From an uncultured Alphaproteobacteria bacterium (GTDB lineage: Bacteria; Pseudomonadota; Alphaproteobacteria; RF32; CAG-239), in the NCBI GenBank assembly GCA_944392285.1, contig CALXWF010000119.1:1-13196 (forward strand): a DNA stretch of 13,196 bases, written 5' to 3'. Made by a program: the position numbers and the translations under genes. The notes beneath the pieces are model-generated. The model was not told the origin of the DNA. It worked only from the letters and a program-made list of their open reading frames with translations, and searched no databases. Positions within the stretch are counted from its first letter, which is position 1, and each line of letters begins with the position of its first letter. This document shows positions 7,549 to 13,196 of the stretch, one piece after another.

Positions 7549-8039
7549 TATTCTCCTTTTAAAAATTGCAGTTTTTCACTTAAAATTTTACGAGCATTAG
7601 AAAGTCTGGAACGTACGGTTCCGACGGGAACGCCGGCTTTTTTGGCAATTGTTTCATAACTCATTTCTTCAAACTCATACCAAACAATCACATCGCGCAA
7701 TTTTCGAGGCAAGCTGTCCACGGCTTTCAAAATAATTTTTTGCCGCATTTTGGCATCAATAATTTCATCTTGCCGGTTTTCAACGCTTAAGTTATCCAAA
7801 ACTTCCTCATCGCTGAGTTGCGCGTTTTGCATTTTATATTGGCGAGACTTAAAAAAATCACGACAAACATTAGCGGTAATTGCGGCAATCCATTGCGACA
7901 ATTTTCCTTCTTCATGATAATTTTTTAAATTTCTCCAAGTTTTAATATAGACTTCCTGTTCAATATCTTCATTATATGAACCGGTAAGTTTTCTGATAAT
8001 GGACTTTATCAGGCCTTTATGTTCAATAATTTCTTTCAT
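7548..8039 (-). CDS. ECF-family RNA polymerase sigma factor
   Basis: The 163-residue protein has the two-domain build of group IV (extracytoplasmic function) sigma factors. Region 2 is at about residues 8-70 (DIEQEVYIKTWRNL binds core polymerase and contains the -10 recognition helix, followed by WIAAITANVCRDFFKSRQ). Region 4 is at about 95-158, with LPRKLRDVIVWYEFEEMSYETIAKK and the helix-turn-helix GVPVGTVRSRLSNARKIL recognising the -35. No extra C-terminal domain is present. The start ATG overlaps the TGA of the upstream small membrane protein by one base (TGATG), and no Shine-Dalgarno sequence is visible within 15 bases, so translation is probably coupled to that gene. It is presumably held inactive by the upstream membrane protein. 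Exact ECF subgroup cannot be assigned by eye. Confidence 0.95.
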   Translation of the reverse strand: MKEIIEHKGLIKSIIRKLTGSYNEDIEQEVYIKTWRNLKNYHEEGKLSQWIAAITANVCRDFFKSRQYKMQNAQLSDEEVLDNLSVENRQDEIIDAKMRQKIILKAVDSLPRKLRDVIVWYEFEEMSYETIAKKAGVPVGTVRSRLSNARKILSEKLQFLKGE

Positions 8040-8284
8040 CAGCTAACCATCAACAATCCAAAATCATCAACCGGCAGGCCCATATCTTCGATAACCGAAC
8101 CGTTAACCGTCTGGTAAACCTCACTGTCCAAATCATAATAGACTTCAACACTTTGAGGATAGAACCACCCCAGCCCCAACACCACCGTTAAGACCGCCAA
8201 AGATGTCTTAATCTGCCGACGGCGTTTTTTGCGGGCAAAGTAAAGCGGTTTTGCTTCTTTTATGAGTTGTGAAATATCTTCCAT
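8039..8284 (-). CDS. Small single-pass membrane protein, putative anti-sigma factor
   Basis: The 81-residue protein has a cytoplasmic arm of only about 26 residues (an amphipathic stretch ISQLIKEAKPLYF, then KKRRRQIK), one membrane helix at about 27-42, and an acidic extracytoplasmic tail of about 39 residues (VEVYYDLDSEVY...). The positive cluster before the helix fixes N-in topology. I recognise no domain by sequence. The role is inferred from context: it is first in an operon with an ECF sigma factor and a Spy-family secreted protein and overlaps the sigma gene by one base. Known small anti-sigma factors such as CnrY have the same topology and bind the sigma factor with a short helical N-terminal segment. 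AAGGAGG lies about 5 bases before the ATG. It could instead be an unrelated membrane peptide co-expressed with the sigma factor. Confidence 0.75.
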   Translation of the reverse strand: MEDISQLIKEAKPLYFARKKRRRQIKTSLAVLTVVLGLGWFYPQSVEVYYDLDSEVYQTVNGSVIEDMGLPVDDFGLLMVS

Positions 8285-8306
8285 CTTTCCTCCTTACATT
8301 TATTAT

Positions 8307-8332
8307 AACGAAGAAAGTTTTAATAAAGTTCA
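8307..8332 (-). promoter_or_regulatory. ECF-type promoter of the membrane protein-sigma-Spy operon
   Basis: On the minus strand TGAAC (8328-8332) is followed after 17 bases by CGTT (8307-8310). This matches the GGAAC-N16/17-CGTT form recognised by several alphaproteobacterial ECF sigma factors at all but one of nine positions. It lies 23 bases upstream of the first gene of the operon and would allow the sigma factor to drive its own expression. A TATAAT at 8302-8307 overlaps it, so a housekeeping promoter is possible too. Confidence 0.5.
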
Positions 8333-8349
8333 AAAAATTTTAAACAAAA

Positions 8350-9003
8350 CTATCTTCCGCCGGATTTTTCTTTTGTTTTCATACAGATAGTACCTGTCCC
8401 CAGCAAAATATTTTTCAAATCTTTTTCAAGCGTTTCCTCATGAAACACTATGGCATTGATACCAAGTTCGGAAGCGGCCGTTACATTTCTTTCTTTATCA
8501 TCGACAAAAATCATTTCCTCAAACTTACAGCCCAAGCGCCGCCGCACGGTTTCATAAATTTCGGGATCGGGTTTTAACATTCCCAAATCAAAAGACGTAA
8601 ATTTATATTCCGGCTTAATTTCCTCACCGGCGGTTCCGGCTAACAGCGGCAAAGCATTTGAGAGAAGAACATTTTCAATTTTATTTTTTACCATAAAATT
8701 CATCATTTTTTGTGTTATCTTAAATTTTTTGCCAATTCCTTGGTGCAGAGCTTTGTTAATGCCGATTTCAGCCTCTTTATCAAACGGCACGTCAAAAGCC
8801 TCACACAATCTTTGGCAAAACCCGCTGTCAGAGATAACGCCTTTCATATAATCATTATAATTAAAGGCAAAGACCCCGCGACCGGACAAATACTTGTCCA
8901 AATTTTGACTATGGTCGCAAAACCACTCATCTAAAGGTTTCAGAGAATATGGATAAATAACATTCCCCACATCCCAAACACAAAATTTAATTTTATCTTC
9001 CAT
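8350..9003 (-). CDS. HAD-superfamily hydrolase, YihX/epoxide-hydrolase-like subfamily
   Basis: The 217-residue cytoplasmic protein has all four HAD motifs: nucleophile Asp11 in WDVGNV, Ser115 in VLLSNA, Lys144 in MLKPDPEIY, and Asp168-Asp169 in IFVDDKERN. A helical cap occupies about residues 17-95. The Gly in place of the second motif-I Asp (D-x-G) is the hallmark of the YihX/DehII-type branch; E. coli YihX is an alpha-glucose-1-phosphate phosphatase. The substrate here is unknown, most likely a small sugar phosphate. GTG at 9004 could add one residue, but ATG at 9001-9003 is better placed, 7 bases after AGGAGG. The C-terminal tail after residue 203 is short, basic and probably disordered. 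It stands between the fucO terminator and the sigma operon. Confidence 0.9.
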   Translation of the reverse strand: MEDKIKFCVWDVGNVIYPYSLKPLDEWFCDHSQNLDKYLSGRGVFAFNYNDYMKGVISDSGFCQRLCEAFDVPFDKEAEIGINKALHQGIGKKFKITQKMMNFMVKNKIENVLLSNALPLLAGTAGEEIKPEYKFTSFDLGMLKPDPEIYETVRRRLGCKFEEMIFVDDKERNVTAASELGINAIVFHEETLEKDLKNILLGTGTICMKTKEKSGGR

Positions 9004-9038
9004 CACATTCCCTCCTGGTTTGTGTCGGCAATAATGAC

Positions 9039-9067
9039 AAAAAGGCAGCCTCTTTCCAAGGCTGCCT
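9039..9067 (-). terminator. Rho-independent terminator of the alcohol dehydrogenase gene
   Basis: AGGCAGCCT (9043-9051) and AGGCTGCCT (9059-9067) form a perfect 9-bp stem with a 7-nt loop. On the minus strand it begins 8 bases past the dehydrogenase stop and is followed by TTTTTG. It isolates that gene from the HAD gene downstream. Confidence 0.9.
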
Positions 9068-9074
9068 GTATCGG

Positions 9075-10232
9075 TTATTCTCCGAAAGCGGTTTTATAAA
9101 CGCCCAAAACCAGCTCTTTGCTGCAAGGTCTTGGGTTACCTCCGGTACAAACATCAGCCATGGCAGCCTCGGCCAAAGCCTCTAAATCAGCGCGTTTTAC
9201 GCCGATTTCTTGCAAAGTTTGCGGAATTCCGACATCTTTTGAAAGCTGTTTAACCGCATCAATAGCTGCTTTTCGATATTCTTCCTGAGACATTTTATCA
9301 ACATCTTTAACCCCCATGGCACGAGCAATCTCACGGAATTTTTCTCCCGTATAAGGCGCATTAAATTCCATGACATAAGGCAACAACACGGCATTAGCCA
9401 CCCCATGCGGTGTATCATAAAAAGCCGACAACGGGTGTGCCATACCATGAACAACGCCCAACCCGACATTTGAAAAAGCCATACCCGTAACATATTGTCC
9501 CAAAGCCATATCGGCACGCCCTTCAGGTTCGTTTTCAACAGCGGCACGCAACGACCGCGAAATCAGCTCAATGGCCTTCAAATTTAAAGTATCGGCAAGT
9601 TCCCAAGCCCCAAGCGTCGTATATCCTTCAATAGCATGAGTCAAAGCATCCATACCCGTAGCCGCGGTCAAACCTTTCGGCATTGAAGACATCATATCCG
9701 GATCAACGATTGCCACAACCGGAATATCATGCGGATCAACACACACAAACTTACGTTTTTTGCTTTCATCGGTAATAACATAATTAATGGTTGTTTCGGC
9801 AGCTGTTCCGGCTGTTGTTGCAACGGCAATTACCGGCACGCTTTTATTTTTGGTCGGAGCCACACCTTCCAAAGAAACCACATCGGAAAATTCCGGATTA
9901 TTAATAATGATACCGATACCCTTAGCCGTATCTTGAGGAGAGCCGCCGCCGACCGCAATCATATAATCGGCACCGGACTTTTTAAAAGCTTCAACGCCTG
10001 ATTTTACCACTTCGACACTCGGATTTGCCTTAACTTTATCAAAAATTTCATAATCCATCTTGGCAGAATCCAAAATATCCGTTACTTTTTTAACCACATT
10101 AAAGCGAACCAAGTCAGCATCGGTCACGATCAAAGCCTTCTTAAAACCTCTGGCTCTGACTTCGGAAGAAATTTCATTTACAGCCCCTTTACCGTGATAA
10201 CTTGTTTCGTTCAAAATAAAGCGTTTTGCCAT
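9075..10232 (-). CDS. fucO: Iron-dependent lactaldehyde reductase / 1,2-propanediol oxidoreductase
   Basis: FucO reduces L-lactaldehyde to L-1,2-propanediol with NADH during anaerobic fucose or rhamnose breakdown, and regenerates NAD+. The 385-residue product is a group III iron alcohol dehydrogenase. It shows the NAD-binding GGGSPQDTAK (about 96-105), TTAGTAAE, the FVCVDPHDIP stretch, and iron ligands in DALTHAIEG (Asp and first His, near 196 and 200), VHGMAHPL (near 263) and TPHGVAN (near 277). It agrees closely and nearly without gaps with E. coli FucO as I remember it, well beyond generic family resemblance, including the ending VCTGGNPR. The ATG follows AAAGGAGG. No fucose isomerase, kinase or aldolase gene is nearby, so it may serve as a general fermentative aldehyde reductase. 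The related ethanol or butanol dehydrogenases are the alternative. Confidence 0.93.
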   Translation of the reverse strand: MAKRFILNETSYHGKGAVNEISSEVRARGFKKALIVTDADLVRFNVVKKVTDILDSAKMDYEIFDKVKANPSVEVVKSGVEAFKKSGADYMIAVGGGSPQDTAKGIGIIINNPEFSDVVSLEGVAPTKNKSVPVIAVATTAGTAAETTINYVITDESKKRKFVCVDPHDIPVVAIVDPDMMSSMPKGLTAATGMDALTHAIEGYTTLGAWELADTLNLKAIELISRSLRAAVENEPEGRADMALGQYVTGMAFSNVGLGVVHGMAHPLSAFYDTPHGVANAVLLPYVMEFNAPYTGEKFREIARAMGVKDVDKMSQEEYRKAAIDAVKQLSKDVGIPQTLQEIGVKRADLEALAEAAMADVCTGGNPRPCSKELVLGVYKTAFGE

Positions 10233-10305
10233 AGTAACCCTCCTTTTATAAAACTCATTATCTGCAGGATAAACCTTAAAAATTAAAAAAATATTTCTTT
10301 CTTAT

Positions 10306-12579
10306 TTAAAAAACTTTATCTTTTTGCAAATTTGCTTCGCTACTGTTGTTTATTTCAGCTTTATTTTTTATTTTCTGCCAAATTTCTGCCGCTTCTTCCG
10401 CCAAATAAGGCTGATAAACAAAATCAACGCGCAAATAAGGCGCTTGCAATTGTTTTAGGGCGCTCAAAGCATAAAAAGGTTTCACACTCCACAATCTGGT
10501 CAAACAATTATGCGAAATTCCTTCATACACCTGCCCCTGTGCTTCCAAGTGCAATCTCTTATCTTCTCTTTTACAGTCTTTGCATGAATTTTCTCTGATA
10601 CAAACCGCGCTGGTAAACAACACCGGATTTTGATAAATCGGCAAGACACAAGGCAAAACCGCATTTTTAAGCAAATCTTGCCAGTTTTGCAGTGTATCTT
10701 CCACATTCAAGCTCACGCGAGAACAACCGATATTTTTTGCCTCACACATGGCTTGTTGATTCATAACATATAACCGGCTGTCAAAGCTTAAATCGATTCC
10801 CTTAGACGGCAAAGCCTCCAATCCCCAATAATTAGAAATTTCCCACTTACGAAAACCCTTCGCCCAAAGTTCATCAATTTTTTGTTTCATAAGCGCCATA
10901 TTGCGGCAAACATCCGGCAAACAGATTCTGATTTTATGTTGCGGAATATTTGCCCAATCATTACAAGCGGAGGTTTCATCAATCTGCAGCAAGACTTCGG
11001 CAAAATCGTGCAAATCTATTTTCTCAAGGCAAGAAGGATTATCGGTTTTTATCAACCATTGACCATAAGTCTTGGGCTGATATATGGGGGCGGTTTTGGG
11101 CAAAACACCGTGCGCTGTTTCCACAGGCAAAGCCTCGTACAATTGACGACGCAAATCATTTAACACCGACACCGGCACAAACAACTCATGCGGATTTTTA
11201 AGCTCCAACCCGTTCAAAGCCCAAGGCGTTTCCCCGCACTTGGCAAAAGCCTTTTCAACCGCCGCCCTCACCTGCTCAGGGTTTTGGGCTTTTTCCCATT
11301 GTCCGGCCACACAAACTGATTTTCCTTTACAGCCGGCCGAAATTTTATCTCTCAAAATCTCAACCTGAACTTCTATCCCCTCTTTTTGCCGAAAACTTCC
11401 GGGTCTTGGCTTACAATAATCATAAGCCCCTTTTACCTCACTGGCTGAGGCCAAATAAACTTTCATTCCCTTACAAATTTCCGGATGCGATTTCGGCAAC
11501 AAAATTTCGGCCATCTCACCGGCCTTGGCAACAAAAACATTTTTACCGTTAACCTTAAGCTGCTGCAAAGAAAATCCAAAAGGTTTTTCAAGCCCAGGCA
11601 CATCTAATTGCAAACCGTCATAACGCGCAATCTTATGCGTCGGCTTAAAACTGAATTTGTCTTTAGACACGGCCGAAACCATACCGACCTCCAAACCGCG
11701 ATGACCGACAAAATCACGATCGACAATATTTTTATCTTTACCCTTAAAATGAAATTTACACCAAGGTCTTGAAAAAATTTGTTTAATATTATCCGCATTA
11801 TGGGCATCTGCCCCTTTGCCGTCCAAAATTCTTCGATAATAATCGGTCACGGCTGCCACATAGAGGGCTGTTTTTTTGCGTCCCTCAATTTTTAATGACA
11901 TAATGGGGAGTTTCAACACATCTTCTTCCAAAGCCATATCTTTCATGGAAAAATAATGTTTATTACCTTTTTCCCCGTTAAACAAAGCTCGACAAGGATA
12001 CAAACATTTTCCGCGATTTGCACTTTTTCCATATTCCATGGCCGAGAACAAGCACATTCCGCTATAAGAATAACACAAAGCGCCGTGAATAAACGCCTCA
12101 GTCTCCAACCCGGGAATTGCGGCAATCTCCTTAATTTCGGCCAGGCTCAACTCACGCGCCACGACCACTCGCTTAAAGCCGAGTTTTTGCAAAGCCAAAG
12201 CACCTTCTTTATTATGCACAGCCATCTGCGTGCTGGCATGCATTTCAAGCTGCGGGTAACTTTCTCTGACAATGCGAGCCACGCCCAAATCCTGAATAAT
12301 TACACCGTCGACCTGACATCTCAAACAGATATCCAGCGTTTCAAGCAAGTCACTTAATTCATGCTGTTGAACCAATGTATTAACGGCGACATAGACCTTA
12401 CGCTTCAGGCTATGAGCATAACCGACAAATTCATTAAGCTGTGTTTCACTAAAATTTTCAGCCGTTGCTCGAGCCGAAAATTTTTGTAATCCCAAATAAA
12501 CGGCATCTGCCCCGTAATATAGAGCGGCATATCCTGCTTCCACATCGCCTGCCGGCGCCAAGAGTTCTTTTTTTAGCAA
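10306..12579 (-). CDS. Peptidase U32 family protein, RlhA-like (23S rRNA hydroxylation)
   Basis: U32 proteins include RlhA (23S rRNA C2501 hydroxylation) and TrhP (tRNA hydroxyuridine synthesis) of E. coli; protease activity is doubtful for most. The 757-residue product starts LLAPAGDVEAGYAALYYGADAVYLG, typical of the N-terminal TIM-barrel, and has the family signature EAFIHGALCYSYSGMC at about 161-176. Cysteines 169, 176, 192 and 196 are the conserved set that likely binds a metal or Fe-S cofactor. A DUF3656-like region follows, and a second Cys group (660, 666, 669, 692) lies near the end, so the protein is longer than E. coli RlhA. The only sensible start is TTG at 12577-12579, placed 7 bases after AGGA; no ATG is near. 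It lies 73 bases upstream of fucO with no clear terminator between, so readthrough is possible. Target RNA is inferred, not shown. Confidence 0.9.
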   Translation of the reverse strand: MLKKELLAPAGDVEAGYAALYYGADAVYLGLQKFSARATAENFSETQLNEFVGYAHSLKRKVYVAVNTLVQQHELSDLLETLDICLRCQVDGVIIQDLGVARIVRESYPQLEMHASTQMAVHNKEGALALQKLGFKRVVVARELSLAEIKEIAAIPGLETEAFIHGALCYSYSGMCLFSAMEYGKSANRGKCLYPCRALFNGEKGNKHYFSMKDMALEEDVLKLPIMSLKIEGRKKTALYVAAVTDYYRRILDGKGADAHNADNIKQIFSRPWCKFHFKGKDKNIVDRDFVGHRGLEVGMVSAVSKDKFSFKPTHKIARYDGLQLDVPGLEKPFGFSLQQLKVNGKNVFVAKAGEMAEILLPKSHPEICKGMKVYLASASEVKGAYDYCKPRPGSFRQKEGIEVQVEILRDKISAGCKGKSVCVAGQWEKAQNPEQVRAAVEKAFAKCGETPWALNGLELKNPHELFVPVSVLNDLRRQLYEALPVETAHGVLPKTAPIYQPKTYGQWLIKTDNPSCLEKIDLHDFAEVLLQIDETSACNDWANIPQHKIRICLPDVCRNMALMKQKIDELWAKGFRKWEISNYWGLEALPSKGIDLSFDSRLYVMNQQAMCEAKNIGCSRVSLNVEDTLQNWQDLLKNAVLPCVLPIYQNPVLFTSAVCIRENSCKDCKREDKRLHLEAQGQVYEGISHNCLTRLWSVKPFYALSALKQLQAPYLRVDFVYQPYLAEEAAEIWQKIKNKAEINNSSEANLQKDKVF

Positions 12580-12709
12580 TTTTTTATCCTTTTTACATTT
12601 ATTTAGCCTAATTTATAACAAACTATTTAATACAAATTTAAAAAAAGAGCAAAAATATTGCAAAAAGATAATTATCATTATAGATATATAAACAAGAAGG
12701 AGAAATATC

Positions 12710-12976
12710 ATGGCTGTCGGATGGGCATCGGATAATGCCGTCAATGAACAAATTGAAGATTCGCTGAAAGACGAAATAAAACGCGCCCGCAAAAACGTAC
12801 CGAGCGGAGCCAGTTTGCAATATTGTGAAGAATGCGGAGAAGAAATCCCCGAAGCCAGAAGACAAGCCCAACCGGGCGTCCGCCTCTGCATTGCCTGCCA
12901 AGAAGAGGCCGACAAAGAACAAAAAGCCGTCAGCTTATATAACCGCCGCGGCAGCAAAGATTCTCAATTACGATAA
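12710..12976 (+). CDS. ybiI: DksA/TraR-family C4 zinc-finger protein, YbiI-like
   Basis: The 88-residue protein matches the short DksA/TraR family members such as E. coli YbiI. It begins with GWASDNAVNEQIEDSL, has a zinc finger C39-x2-C42 and C60-x2-C63 within EECGEEIPEARR and PGVRLCIACQ, and ends with YNRRGSKDSQLR, a very conserved tail. The N-terminal coiled-coil of true DksA, which enters the RNA polymerase secondary channel, is reduced to one helix. Its molecular role is not settled; a link to transcription or stress response is family inference. GGAG lies 9 bases before the ATG. It is divergent from the U32 gene across a 130-base AT-rich gap that holds a palindrome GATAATTATC (12667-12676). 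Confidence 0.93.
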   Translation: MAVGWASDNAVNEQIEDSLKDEIKRARKNVPSGASLQYCEECGEEIPEARRQAQPGVRLCIACQEEADKEQKAVSLYNRRGSKDSQLR

Positions 12977-13103
12977 ATAAACATCTGATAACACCAACAA
13001 AAAACACATTTTTTTATTTTTTGGTAATAAAATAGTAATAATTTTAAGTTATTATATTCTCAAAATAAGAAGAAAAGTTAACTTGTTTTTCGGGAGAAAG
13101 ACT

Positions 13104-13196
13104 ATGAACACTTTTACAGAAAAAGAAATTGCCGAAGCAGCATACTATATATGGAAAAACAACGGTTGTCCGGCCAATACGCAAGCCCAAGATTGG
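13104..13196 (+). CDS. DUF2934 protein, N-terminal part only
   Basis: An open frame starts at ATG 13104 and is still open at the window edge after 31 codons. The visible part (EKEIAEAAYYIWKNNGCP, then QDW) has the pattern of DUF2934, a small helical domain of unknown function with the signature A-x-Y-x-W-x-x-x-G-x-P-x-x-x-x-x-x-W. A good ribosome binding site, GGGAG, lies about 7 bases upstream. The rest of the gene is outside the window, so its length and any other domain are unknown. Confidence 0.8.
   Translation, partial: MNTFTEKEIAEAAYYIWKNNGCPANTQAQDW

Noticed and set aside
8302..8307. TATAAT as a housekeeping -10 for the sigma operon
   Set aside because: No acceptable -35 lies 16-18 bases upstream; TTGAAC is 20 bases away. 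Retained only as an alternative to the ECF-type promoter.
12667..12685. Fur-box-like sequence upstream of the YbiI-like gene (GATAATTATC palindrome followed by ATTATA)
   Set aside because: Only about 12 of 19 bases match the Fur consensus in a strongly AT-rich gap, and nothing about the gene suggests iron control.
12997..13020. Possible terminator after the YbiI-like gene (CAAAAAA pairing with TTTTTTG)
   Set aside because: The stem is almost entirely A-T with a bulge and is probably just part of the AT-rich gap.

Overview
The window is one contiguous stretch of a low-GC bacterial chromosome carrying housekeeping and regulatory genes, 13 to 14 of them packed on both strands. The ribosomal protein S4 sequence is of the alphaproteobacterial type, and rpsD stands alone rather than in an alpha operon, which is also usual there. 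Together with the AT-rich base composition, the compact spacing and a fermentation-type lactaldehyde reductase (FucO), this suggests a host- or gut-associated alphaproteobacterium of the Rhodospirillales/RF32 kind. That placement is an inference from sequence character, not a database result. I see no mobile elements, tRNA or rRNA genes, or CRISPR arrays, and no gene-free stretch longer than about 200 bases.

Layout. (1) 1-1960, minus: the start and most of a five-helix membrane protein with a large extracytoplasmic domain that looks like a degenerate alkaline phosphatase/sulfatase fold; it runs off the left edge. (2) 2029-2067: a strong terminator below rpsD (2087-2701, minus), which has a leader of about 95 nt containing a tetraloop hairpin and a 9-base direct repeat. 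(3) 2904-5309, plus: a two-gene operon of a TPR-methyltransferase fusion and an IPP-isomerase-like Nudix protein, converging on a prolyl aminopeptidase-like hydrolase (5312-6244, minus). (4) 6306-7031, plus: a sirtuin deacylase (CobB type) ending in a bidirectional terminator. (5) 7072-8284, minus: three genes joined by one-base overlaps, in order a small single-pass membrane protein, an ECF sigma factor, and a secreted Spy/CpxP-family protein, preceded by a GGAAC-N17-CGTT-like ECF promoter. (6) 8350-12579, minus: a YihX-like HAD phosphatase, FucO-type iron alcohol dehydrogenase with its own terminator, and a long U32-family protein (RlhA-like). (7) 12710-12976, plus: a YbiI-like DksA/TraR zinc-finger protein, followed by the first 31 codons of a DUF2934 protein running off the right edge.

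The most interesting item is region 5. Its parts match those of the CnrYXH metal-sensing system of Cupriavidus metallidurans (membrane anti-sigma CnrY, periplasmic Spy-fold sensor CnrX, ECF sigma CnrH), but in a different gene order, with an exceptionally short cytoplasmic arm on the putative anti-sigma factor and a His-rich sensor. It may be a compact envelope or metal stress circuit. Several enzymes also carry substitutions at normally conserved positions: the sirtuin acyl-selectivity arginine, the Nudix box, the nucleophile elbow of the peptidase, and the metal site of the sulfatase-like protein.
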